In this document: one piece after another, positions 6,852 through 12,912 of the stretch
Numbering within the stretch: position 1 is the first letter of the stretch
How the letters are laid out: the number at the start of each line of letters is the position of its first letter
Origin: Candidatus Nomurabacteria bacterium
Lineage (GTDB): Bacteria > Patescibacteriota > Minisyncoccia > Phycocordibacterales > UBA2100
Assembly (NCBI GenBank): GCA_943359705.1
Contig: CALRIB010000015.1
Span: forward strand, 1-13,855
DNA length: 13,855 nt
Reading direction: 5' to 3'
The notes under the pieces: generated by a model
Told to the model about the DNA's origin: nothing
The model's database searches: none
The model's input: the letters and a program-made list of their open reading frames with translations, nothing else
Made by a program: the position numbers and the translations under genes

Positions 6852-8182
6852 AGGGCCCGCACAAGTCGTAGAAACTCATCGTTACGCTCGTACTCATTCT
6901 TGAACATGCCGAACGATGCAAAGGCGGGAGAAAAGAGTATCGTCCCCTTTCCTCCTTTTTTACCCTTTTGTCCCATTGCTTCCGCGACGGCACTTTCTAA
7001 ATCTTCCGTCCCCTCAAACGGAACGCCGGCAGTTGTAAGTTCACTCGCCAGTCTTTCCGAACCTTGGTATTTCGGATGCGTGAGAAGAATAACGTGCGAA
7101 ACCCTGTTTTTTATTTCCGAAACCAAATCTTCAAGCGGGAGATTTTTCTCCGAGCCGCCGATGATGAGCGTGATGTTTTCTCCAAGCGCGCGAAGTGCCG
7201 CGAGGGTCGCTTCCGGAGTCGTCGCATTGTTGTCGTTGTAGATTTTTACACCATCCACCTCGCGCACGAATTGCAAACGTCCTTCCACGCCCTCGAACGA
7301 TTCAAGCCCAAGTCTTATTTGTTCATCCGACAATCCGAGTCGGCGAAGTGCCGCGGCGGCGAATGCGGCATTCTCTCGGTTGTGTATACCGGGTATGAAC
7401 AAGTTCCAGTCGTCGGGAATTGCGTCGGGAATGCGCGGCGCGACCGGAGGTCGCGCCGCCTGGACTTTCTCAAGAACACTAGCGCCGACAAATAACGAAT
7501 CGCCGGGTTTTTGGTATCTAAAAATATTCGCCTTGTCCGAAAAATACGTATCCATGTCGGAATAGTAATTTTGATGGTCGGGCATCAGGTTGGTAAAAAC
7601 GCCGATATGCGGACTTATTTTGAGATCACCGAATCCCTGCAGTTGCCACGAATCGAGTTCTAGAACCGCGATGTCCCCCGCCTCAACTTCCGGAAGCATC
7701 GCAAGCGTCGAAACGCCGCGAACATTGCCGCCGAGGAGTGCACGCTTTCCCGCTTTTTGCAGAACGTGAAATATCATATGCGCGACGGTCGACTTGCCGC
7801 GAGTGCCGGTGACACCGACAATCTCCGCGCCAGTCTCCATCGCATGCTTGGCAAACAATGCAGTCGACATGGTCACGGGTATGTGCGCCGCGCGCGCGGC
7901 CGCTATCTCTCTTGAGTCGAGCGGTACGCCCGCCGCTTTGATGACCATGTCGCAATTCGTAAAATCGTTTATGTCGTGCCCGCCGAGATGAAAAGTGATG
8001 TTGGAATGTTTCTGTAGTTTGGCGACAGATTCCGCGAGGTCTGCTTCTGTCTTGGTATCGGTCGCAACAATATCCGCGCCACAGGTTGCCAAAAATTCCA
8101 CGTCGCCCACCCCGCGACCAAGAAGGCCAAGCCCGAGCACTGTGATTTTTTTTCCCTTGAACGGGTCACAATATCCTTTCAT
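6848..8182 (-). CDS. murD: UDP-N-acetylmuramoylalanine--D-glutamate ligase
   Basis: Adds D-glutamate to UDP-MurNAc-L-Ala in the cytoplasm. 444 residues. In order: an N-terminal nucleotide fold with ITVLGLGLLGRG, the P-loop GTRGKST (about 126-132), LELDSWQLQ (the ELSSFQL position of other MurD proteins), NLMPDHQNYY, YNDNNATTPEATLAAL (the ND-x-K-AT-N site), and FSPAFASFGMFKNEYERND near the end. A TTG at 8185 is in frame, but TATAGT (8189-8194), preceded by TGA as an extended -10, ends 6 bases before the ATG at 8182, so that ATG is the likely leaderless start. murI follows with ATGA overlap. Confidence 0.94.
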   Translation of the reverse strand: MKGYCDPFKGKKITVLGLGLLGRGVGDVEFLATCGADIVATDTKTEADLAESVAKLQKHSNITFHLGGHDINDFTNCDMVIKAAGVPLDSREIAAARAAHIPVTMSTALFAKHAMETGAEIVGVTGTRGKSTVAHMIFHVLQKAGKRALLGGNVRGVSTLAMLPEVEAGDIAVLELDSWQLQGFGDLKISPHIGVFTNLMPDHQNYYSDMDTYFSDKANIFRYQKPGDSLFVGASVLEKVQAARPPVAPRIPDAIPDDWNLFIPGIHNRENAAFAAAALRRLGLSDEQIRLGLESFEGVEGRLQFVREVDGVKIYNDNNATTPEATLAALRALGENITLIIGGSEKNLPLEDLVSEIKNRVSHVILLTHPKYQGSERLASELTTAGVPFEGTEDLESAVAEAMGQKGKKGGKGTILFSPAFASFGMFKNEYERNDEFLRLVRAL

Positions 8183-8188
8183 CAAGCC

Positions 8189-8197
8189 ACTATATCA
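8189..8197 (-). promoter_or_regulatory. Extended -10 TGATATAGT for murD-murI
   Basis: On the minus strand TGA plus TATAGT, ending 6 bases before the murD ATG. No good -35 is seen, which an extended -10 can compensate for. It lies back to back with the riboswitch promoter about 70 bases away. Confidence 0.55.
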
Positions 8198-8238
8198 CTT
8201 TACATCTCCGGACACTGTTCTGTAATCGTTTGTGCACA

Positions 8239-8266
8239 TTGCATGCGCGCGACATGGGAATACAAT
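8239..8266 (+). promoter_or_regulatory. Promoter of the riboswitch operon
   Basis: TTGCAT (8239-8244) and TACAAT (8261-8266) are 16 bases apart. The expected start near 8273 falls just before the first strand of the riboswitch closing stem (8276). Confidence 0.6.
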
Positions 8267-8272
8267 CACCAT

Positions 8273-8441
8273 CCACGGTTGATTGTGGAAGTGGAGTTGC
8301 ATTCTCCCACTGTGCCGCAACGGTAACGCCCAAGAAGAAATTCTTGCGGACGAGTCCGGTCTTCGATCAAACGGTTATCCCGAGCAGGAGAAGCGCCGCA
8401 TACGGCGCAGACGAAATCTCTCCGCTTGGGCGGAGTTTTTT
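8273..8441 (+). promoter_or_regulatory. Probable cobalamin riboswitch with transcription-termination platform
   Basis: A closing stem CGGTTGAT (8276-8283) with ATCAAACG (8366-8373, 7 of 8 pairs) bounds a core of cobalamin-riboswitch type: TGTGGAA (AGGGAA position), stem-loop GTGGAG/CTCCCAC around TTGCATT (L5-like), then CTGTGCCGCAACGGTAA, close to the conserved CCCGC-ACUGU-A segment. A CAAGAA/TTCTTG hairpin with GAAA loop (8331-8346) and CGAGTCCGG (8351-8359, GAGUC-GG position) follow. Downstream, CCCGAGC(A)GGAG (8379-8390) can form 11 pairs with 8420-8430, enclosing the perfect hairpin GCGCCG/CGGCGC (8393-8408). That pairing excludes the terminator at 8420-8441. The genes behind it are transcobalamin-like, which supports cobalamin as ligand. 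The L13 element is not clear; GAGCAGGAGAAGC (8382-8394) is a candidate. Consensus comparison is from memory. Confidence 0.75.
8420..8441 (+). terminator. Riboswitch-controlled terminator
   Basis: CTCCGC (8420-8425), loop TTGG, GCGGAG (8430-8435), then six T residues. It lies 7 bases before the ATG at 8448. Its left arm and loop are the same bases that pair with 8379-8390 in the antiterminator. If read through, GGAG at 8432-8435 is also the only possible Shine-Dalgarno sequence, at a long 12-base distance. Confidence 0.85.
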
Positions 8442-8447
8442 ATTTCC

Positions 8448-8882
8448 ATGTCATACCAAAAATATTCTCTGTACCTCATCGCGACGGCAGTGCTCGCCGG
8501 CGTGATGTTCTATTCGTTTTTTTCTTCGACACACGAAACACTTCTCAAGACGACTCCTGCTCCGGTCGCGACAACTACGGTTTCGACTGCAACCTCTGCC
8601 ACTGCAACGCTATCCGTCGAAGGCAAGACGTACCGAGCACCGATACAAACCGGCGAGACGGTGCTCGAGCTTATGCGCAATCTCGCGCCACAAGGATTCA
8701 CCTTTACCGGACGCGAATATCCGAGCCTCGGATTTTTCATTGACTCCATCAACGGCAAGAAAAGCAGCGGCGGCATGTACTGGTTCCTCTACGTCAACAG
8801 CACGTCCTCCAAGACGGGTGCCTCCCAAACTAAACTTCACGCGGGCGACAGCATCGAGTGGAGATTTAAAAATAGCGAATAA
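8448..8882 (+). CDS. Membrane-anchored DUF4430 (transcobalamin beta-domain-like) protein
   Basis: 144 residues. One N-terminal membrane helix (about 7-26), a Thr/Ala/Pro-rich linker (35-55) and a DUF4430 domain (about 55-144). DUF4430 signs are VLELMRNLA, FTFTGREYPSLGFFIDSINGK, GGMYWFLYVN (109-117), and the closing HAGDSIEWRF. The family is related to the C-terminal beta domain of transcobalamin and intrinsic factor, which covers bound vitamin B12. The protein should sit outside the cell on its anchor. It is the first gene behind the riboswitch; the frame is open further upstream but that part is the leader RNA, and ATG 8448 directly follows the terminator. The second gene starts 6 bases after its stop. 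B12 binding is inferred from family and riboswitch, not shown. Confidence 0.85.
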   Translation: MSYQKYSLYLIATAVLAGVMFYSFFSSTHETLLKTTPAPVATTTVSTATSATATLSVEGKTYRAPIQTGETVLELMRNLAPQGFTFTGREYPSLGFFIDSINGKKSSGGMYWFLYVNSTSSKTGASQTKLHAGDSIEWRFKNSE

Positions 8883-8888
8883 AAAAAT

Positions 8889-10469
8889 ATGAGCGTGCGC
8901 ACGCTTTCCGTTTTTCTCGGCCTTTTACTCACCTTCGGCCTCCCGGTTTACGCGGACACGATTGTGTCAGTGAGTGTCCCCGACCATTGCACCGTCACAG
9001 ACACGGACAGTGTCTCTCACAGCTATTCGGGAGGATATTTCGGCATCTGTGCTCTGCAAACAGCCGTCAATTCCGGGAGTATATCCGGAGTGTTATTCTC
9101 CAACGCCTTCCCTGCCTTCGGACTATTCGTCACGTCGGTAGGGGGCGTGGCCGCGGACCAGAGCAGTCAATACTGGGCGCTGTATCAGAACGGAGCCTTC
9201 GCGAGTCTTGGACTCAGCCAACTCCCGGTCGCGGTCGGCGACACGGTAACACTTGAGCTCCACAATTTCTCAGAAGAGTTTCTCGGCTCGCGATTCACGC
9301 TCAATATCTCATCGCTGATAAGTACCGCCCCCTCACCGACGCCCGTAGTTTCGAGCGGTAGCGGAGGATTAACGCTGCACGACCCGTTTACTGTGCCGCT
9401 CGCGGTCAACTACCTCGGCACCATGGAGAAAAGTGACGGCTCGTTCGGCTCGGCGCTACTCGATGACTGGGCCGCGATCATGACGGGCACGGGAGCGGCC
9501 GGGGATATACAAAAACGCCTCATCGGCTATTTTTCGGTGCGTCCGCCGGCACTCACCAGCGTGACCGATTTCGAGCGGCACGCGATGGCGCTCGAAGCAC
9601 TTGGAGTAAATCCGTACAACGGGACACCGGTCGATTACATTACACCGATTGTAAAAGCATTCGACGGTACACAAATCGGAGAGTCGTCGCTCATCAACGA
9701 CGACATCTTCGCACTCTTCCCGCTCCTGCATGCGGGCTACACTGCGAGCGACGACATCATACAAAAGACAGTAGCGTTCATCCTTGCCGGGCAGCAAAAA
9801 AGCGGCTCGTGGGCAGACAGCGTCGACATCACCGCTGCCGCAATTCAGGCGCTTGAGACGGTGCGCTCGCTTCCGGGCACTGACGCGGCCGTCCGAAAAG
9901 CGGCGCAATATCTTCACGCACAACAGGCAACCGACGGCGGCTTTGGCAACAGTCAGGCGACAAGCTGGGTCTTGCAAGCCGTTTCTTCGCTCGGAGAGAG
10001 TGTCTACGATTGGAATGCGGGCATCTACCAGATGCCCGACTATTACCTCGCTACAAAGCAATATTCAGACGGCGGCGTAGAGCCGCAGAGCTCAGACATG
10101 CAGACGCGAGTGTGGGCAACGGCTTACGCTATCCCGGCAGCGCTCGCAAAACCGTGGGATACGCTGCTTCAGAGTTTTCCGAAACCGGTCCCTGCCCCCG
10201 CTCCGGAAGTTGCTACTACTACTTCGGTGACAACTTCGACTGAGACAACACAAACAAACATCGCAGCTCAATTACCGACTCAGCAAATAAACGATGTTGT
10301 CCTTCCTGCAGAACCTGCACCGGAGGCCGCCACAACGACCAAACTGTCTCAAACAGCCGCTGCAGCAGCCACGCAAACAACTCCCGCGTGGGACAAAAAA
10401 ATGTGGCTGTGGTTCTTCGGCCTACTCCTAATTTTTTTCCTAACGTACTTCTTGAATCGCAAGAAGTAG
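8889..10469 (+). CDS. Surface transcobalamin-like protein: DUF4430 plus alpha/alpha-barrel repeats
   Basis: 526 residues. Signal peptide about 1-22 (cut near VYA-DT). A DUF4430-like domain about 24-142 with YWALYQNG, LPVAVGDTVTLEL and a cysteine pair (C34, C54) that could form a disulfide. A Ser/Pro linker. A helical repeat region about 165-425 of prenyltransferase/terpene-cyclase type: KSDGSFGSALLDDW, KSGSWADSVDITAAAIQAL, TDGGFGNSQATSWVLQAVSS, SDGGVEPQSSDMQTRVWAT. Then a Pro/Thr/Ala-rich stalk (428-500), a membrane helix (about 504-521) and RKK as stop-transfer signal. Human transcobalamin combines the same two folds in the opposite order. It is inferred to hold B12 at the cell surface with its operon partner. 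No Shine-Dalgarno is seen; the 6-base gap suggests reinitiation after the upstream gene. The stop lies 3 bases from the cofE-like gene's stop on the other strand. Confidence 0.82.
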   Translation: MSVRTLSVFLGLLLTFGLPVYADTIVSVSVPDHCTVTDTDSVSHSYSGGYFGICALQTAVNSGSISGVLFSNAFPAFGLFVTSVGGVAADQSSQYWALYQNGAFASLGLSQLPVAVGDTVTLELHNFSEEFLGSRFTLNISSLISTAPSPTPVVSSGSGGLTLHDPFTVPLAVNYLGTMEKSDGSFGSALLDDWAAIMTGTGAAGDIQKRLIGYFSVRPPALTSVTDFERHAMALEALGVNPYNGTPVDYITPIVKAFDGTQIGESSLINDDIFALFPLLHAGYTASDDIIQKTVAFILAGQQKSGSWADSVDITAAAIQALETVRSLPGTDAAVRKAAQYLHAQQATDGGFGNSQATSWVLQAVSSLGESVYDWNAGIYQMPDYYLATKQYSDGGVEPQSSDMQTRVWATAYAIPAALAKPWDTLLQSFPKPVPAPAPEVATTTSVTTSTETTQTNIAAQLPTQQINDVVLPAEPAPEAATTTKLSQTAAAAATQTTPAWDKKMWLWFFGLLLIFFLTYFLNRKK

Positions 10470-10472
10470 CCG

Positions 10473-11204
10473 TTACTTTTTCTTTCGCGCGGCCTTAAAG
10501 AGTGGGTAGTACATATCTTCCTCGGCCGGAATTTGCACTTCCGCTTTGTTGACCTTGTCGACGAATTCGACGAGGCGCGCCTGCCTGCCGGTAGGCAGGT
10601 CCTCGATGACGGCCAGCGGCTGCTGCTCATTTCCCTCTCCCATCACAAGCGTCGCTGCCGTTGCAAGTGAATCGGCCACGTCGGTCATCGTCACTTTGAG
10701 TTTGCGACCAAAGATGTCGCCTTCACCCCGATAGTCGCGGACACCCTTGAAGCCTGCGTAACCTACCGCCATGCCCGTCACGCCCGCGCGCATCGGTGAG
10801 ATGCGACTGTCAGTAATGATGATGCCGAGCTTCTTTATTTTGTAATTTTGCAAAAGACTAGAACGTAGTTTTTGTGCCGATGCGAACGAATCCTTCGGAA
10901 GCAATACTAGTTTCCCATCTGCGTTCGAATCATCAATCCCCGCATTCACCAAAAGCGCACCGTCCTTTTCCGTCCACCACCACTCCGGGTGCGTTTGCAG
11001 CGCCCATGAGCTTTCCCTCCGAATGAGCGCCTCCTTTTCTTTTGCGTTGCGAACGACGGCAGTCCGGCCTTCTGCAAGCGCGACAATCTTAGACGTTACT
11101 GCAAGCAACGAACCTTCTTTCAATTTCGGAATGGCTGCTTTTATAAACGACGCGAGATCATTCCCTTCTCGAAAGATGCGGGTCTTGATGGCTCGAACCT
11201 CCAT
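10473..11204 (-). CDS. CofE-like gamma-glutamyl ligase (coenzyme F420-0:L-glutamate ligase family)
   Basis: 243 residues. Family marks: GSLLAVTSKIVALAEGR (31-47), LVNAGIDDSN (85-94), TDSRISPMRAGVTGMAVGYAG (131-151), DYRGEGDIFGRKLKVT (157-172) and ADSLATAATLVMGE (177-190). CofE/FbiB add glutamate to F420-0 with GTP; no other F420 gene is visible, so the true acceptor may be another cofactor. Residues 203-209 (LPTGRQA) are encoded by a palindromic repeat, apparently an in-frame insertion near the C-terminus. It starts 4 bases after the stop of the queuosine-precursor transporter, so the two form an operon; GAGG about 12 bases before the ATG is a weak ribosome site. I leave the symbol empty because the substrate is uncertain. 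Confidence 0.85.
   Translation of the reverse strand: MEVRAIKTRIFREGNDLASFIKAAIPKLKEGSLLAVTSKIVALAEGRTAVVRNAKEKEALIRRESSWALQTHPEWWWTEKDGALLVNAGIDDSNADGKLVLLPKDSFASAQKLRSSLLQNYKIKKLGIIITDSRISPMRAGVTGMAVGYAGFKGVRDYRGEGDIFGRKLKVTMTDVADSLATAATLVMGEGNEQQPLAVIEDLPTGRQARLVEFVDKVNKAEVQIPAEEDMYYPLFKAARKKK
10580..10599. repeat. Palindromic repeat inside the cofE-like gene
   Basis: CCTGCCTGCCGGTAGGCAGG: 7-base arms CCTGCCT/AGGCAGG around GCCGGT. In the gene's frame it reads LPTGRQA. I recall the same palindrome and peptide as a dispersed element in Parcubacteria-type genomes; only one copy is seen here. Confidence 0.65.
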
Positions 11205-11208
11205 GGCT

Positions 11209-11844
11209 CTATTTGCCTCGCAACAGCTTCAGGCCGAGATACGAAAGTGGGGTGTAGAGGAGTCCCATTGCTACTTTGAAGAGCCACCAGGTAATGATGA
11301 TACGAAGCAGCACGTCGTTGGGGTACACGCCGTAAAAGGCGATGACCATAAAAAGCACGGAGTCGAGGAGCTGCGACCATACATTCGAGATGAGCGAACG
11401 GAGCCAAAAGAATTTCTCTCCGATCTTCTCGCGCACGAGAAAAAACGCATACACATCCTGGAATTCAGAGACCGCAAAGGCGACGAGGCTCGCGATAGCG
11501 ATGCGGATAGATACGCCAAAGATCTGCTCATAACTCTCCTTTGCCCAAAGACCTGCCGCATCCCACGGCAACGACATCGAAATGAGGGAGTACACGAGAA
11601 AAAGAAATGTCGCAAAAAAACCGCACCGCACGAAAAAACGCGCCATTCGTTTGCCGTACACCTCTCCGATCACGTCTGTTGTGAGAAAAACGAAGGGAAT
11701 GGAGAACACGGCGACCGATACATGGAGACCGAGGATAAAGGGCGCTATCTTGAGACCGAGCGTGTTGGCCGCAAAAAGCGATGCGAGATAGAGCGTGAGT
11801 GCAACAAGAATTTTCCGCACGTTTTTTTCGGAAAGATTCTCCAT
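11209..11844 (-). CDS. yhhQ: Queuosine precursor transporter (YhhQ/VUT family)
   Basis: 211 residues and about six membrane helices. Family marks are FLTTDVIGEVYGKRMAR after the second helix, the conserved acidic/aromatic region EFQDVYAFFLV, SNVWSQLLDSVLF, and the end TPLSYLGLKLLRG. The family imports queuosine precursors (preQ0, preQ1 or queuine) for tRNA wobble modification. The frame opens at an ATG at 11856, but that ATG is part of the -10 box TACAATG; the next ATG (11844, MENLSEK) lies 10 bases after the box, giving a leader of about 4 bases. It shares an operon with the CofE-like gene. No queuosine synthesis gene is in the window, in line with salvage. Confidence 0.88.
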   Translation of the reverse strand: MENLSEKNVRKILVALTLYLASLFAANTLGLKIAPFILGLHVSVAVFSIPFVFLTTDVIGEVYGKRMARFFVRCGFFATFLFLVYSLISMSLPWDAAGLWAKESYEQIFGVSIRIAIASLVAFAVSEFQDVYAFFLVREKIGEKFFWLRSLISNVWSQLLDSVLFMVIAFYGVYPNDVLLRIIITWWLFKVAMGLLYTPLSYLGLKLLRGK

Positions 11845-11854
11845 GGAAGGCCGC

Positions 11855-11887
11855 ATTGTACATGAAGCGCGCGGGAAGCGCTACAAT
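11855..11887. promoter_or_regulatory. Face-to-face divergent promoters, TACAAT on both strands
   Basis: ATTGTA (11855-11860) is TACAAT on the minus strand, for the yhhQ operon. TACAAT (11882-11887) serves the rightward reductase gene and ends 6 bases before its ATG at 11894. The boxes are 21 bases apart as an inverted repeat, so each promoter's -35 region falls on the other's -10 region. RNA polymerase can hardly use both at once. Confidence 0.6.
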
Positions 11888-11893
11888 AGTCAT

Positions 11894-12397
11894 ATGCGCT
11901 GCATCGCCATCGCCGCCGTCACGATAGACGGTAAAATAGCCCTGGATTCCGGCCATTTTTCGGATTGGACTTCGCCGGAAGACAAGGATTTCCTCCACGA
12001 GATGCTCGATAAGTCCGACGTCGTCGTGGTCGGCAACAACACCTACAAGACTGCAATCGAACCCCTATCGAAACGAAATTGCATCGTCTTTACCTCCTCA
12101 GTCGCGGAGCTTGAACGAAAGAGCGACAAACTCTTGTTCGCCAACCCCGCGACCGTCGATGTGAAAACACTTCTTAAGGAATACAAAACTGTCGCCATTC
12201 TCGGCGGCATGAAAACCTATACTTACTTCCTGCAGCATGATTTACTCGACGAACTCTACCTCACCATCGAGCCCGTCATCTTCGGCCGCGGATTAAACCT
12301 GTTTGAAACGGCGGAGAACGTCAACGCACGTTTCAAACTCGAATCAACCAAAGAACTGAACAAAAACGGTACATTACTTCTGCACTATATAAAATAA
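11894..12397 (+). CDS. RibD C-terminal/dihydrofolate reductase-family protein
   Basis: 167 residues. DHFR-like fold of the RibD_C type: RCIAIAAVTIDGKIALDSGH at the start (the family's S-x-DGkia), DVVVVGNNTYKTA (the G-R/N-x-T-Y nucleotide site), NCIVFTSS, VAILGGMKTYTYFL (the GG-x-x-x-x-x-x-L NADPH site), and LDELYLTIEPVIFGRGLNLF near the end. Likely an NADPH-dependent pterin or pyrimidine reductase; there is no deaminase domain, so it is not a full RibD, and no riboflavin or folate gene is beside it. The frame is open from 11795, but TACAAT (11882-11887) ends 6 bases before ATG 11894, fixing a leaderless start. It ends 4 bases from the stop of the opposing membrane-protein gene. Confidence 0.82.
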   Translation: MRCIAIAAVTIDGKIALDSGHFSDWTSPEDKDFLHEMLDKSDVVVVGNNTYKTAIEPLSKRNCIVFTSSVAELERKSDKLLFANPATVDVKTLLKEYKTVAILGGMKTYTYFLQHDLLDELYLTIEPVIFGRGLNLFETAENVNARFKLESTKELNKNGTLLLHYIK

Positions 12398-12401
12398 GTG
12401 C

Positions 12402-12782
12402 TTACCGCCCTCGGAATTTGTCGAAAATATACGCGCTGATGGCTACCACACAGCTCACGGCAAACCATGCATGTATTGCAGTCACAATCGTTGCGCTTAC
12501 GAAAGCCAGAAAGAAAATCACCAACAGCGTTGCAAAAATACTGAGCACGAGCGAAGTATCTGCAATCGTTGCCACGACAGACGATGTATTGCGCACGATA
12601 ATGCCAAAAAGAATAAGGCCGATTCCGATGATGATTCCTCCGATAGATGCAACAAACGGGATTTCGGCATCGGCTTGCGATCCAAACATCAGCGCAATCA
12701 TCACATTAAAAAAAGCGAGAGCCGAAATTGCCGTCAATGCCAATCCTATGTACCTGATCTTTTGTACCGTGCTGTTCCTCAT
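12402..12782 (-). CDS. Four-helix membrane protein of unknown function
   Basis: 126 residues, with no family recognised. Four hydrophobic helices are likely: about 12-33, 43-63, 71-95 and 98-118, with a basic tail FDKFRGR. Ala, Val, Ile and Thr dominate. An opposite-strand frame of similar length exists, but this strand gives the coherent membrane topology and has the promoter: TAGAAT (12789-12794) ends exactly 6 bases before the ATG at 12782, so the mRNA is predicted to be leaderless. The promoter stands directly behind the tRNA 3' fragment at 12801-12829, so read-through from the tRNA could also reach it. Confidence 0.65.
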   Translation of the reverse strand: MRNSTVQKIRYIGLALTAISALAFFNVMIALMFGSQADAEIPFVASIGGIIIGIGLILFGIIVRNTSSVVATIADTSLVLSIFATLLVIFFLAFVSATIVTAIHAWFAVSCVVAISAYIFDKFRGR

Positions 12783-12788
12783 GAAAAT

Positions 12789-12794
12789 ATTCTA
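12789..12794 (-). promoter_or_regulatory. -10 box TAGAAT for the four-helix membrane protein
   Basis: TAGAAT ends 6 bases before the ATG at 12782. The place of a -35 box would fall in the tRNA 3' fragment (near 12812-12817), which shows no consensus there. Confidence 0.5.
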
Positions 12795-12798
12795 ACAC

Positions 12799-12814
12799 TG
12801 TGGGTGCGGGGAGA
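12799..12814 (+). repeat. Left copy of a 16-base inverted repeat
   Basis: TGTGGGTGCGGGGAGA; its perfect reverse complement lies at 13625-13640. This copy is the 3' end of the tRNA fragment. The pair encloses tRNA-Leu and the LAGLIDADG gene. Confidence 0.7.
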
Positions 12815-12828
12815 CTCGAACTCCCATG
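12801..12828 (-). pseudogene. tRNA 3' fragment (T arm plus acceptor strand)
   Basis: Directly behind tRNA-Leu the minus strand reads CAT, then a complete T arm GGGAG-TTCGAGT-CTCCC, the seven acceptor bases CGCACCC and A as discriminator, followed by CA rather than CCA. The matching 5' half (acceptor GGGTGCG, D arm, anticodon arm) is absent, so it is a remnant, and its original amino acid cannot be told. Confidence 0.6.
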
Positions 12829-12912
12829 TGCCGCGGGAGAGACTCGAACTCTCAATCCCTTGCGAGAACTAGCTTCTGAAGCTAGCGTGTCTACCAGTTT
12901 CACCACCGCGGC
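12829..12912 (-). tRNA. tRNA-Leu(CAG)
   Basis: 84 bases. Acceptor GCCGCGG/CCGCGGC, D arm with AACTGGTAGAC, anticodon stem CTAGC/GCTAG around loop TTCAGAA (anticodon CAG at 12876-12878), long variable arm TCTC-GCAA-GGGA typical of tRNA-Leu, T arm GAGAG-TTCGAGT-CTCTC, discriminator A. CCA is not encoded. The tail of the LAGLIDADG reading frame overlaps its first 44 bases. Confidence 0.95.

Noticed and set aside
8283..8447. Coding extension upstream of the DUF4430 gene start at 8448
   Set aside because: The segment is the structured leader RNA with terminator; the translated peptide (CRNGNAQEEILADES) has no protein character and no signal peptide.
11854..11856. ATG at 11856 as start of the queuosine-precursor transporter
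   Set aside because: It overlaps the -10 box TACAATG and would not be in the transcript from that promoter.
12418..12795. 125-codon frame on the plus strand opposite the four-helix protein
   Set aside because: It has no promoter or ribosome site, while the minus strand has TAGAAT at the exact leaderless spacing and a coherent membrane topology.
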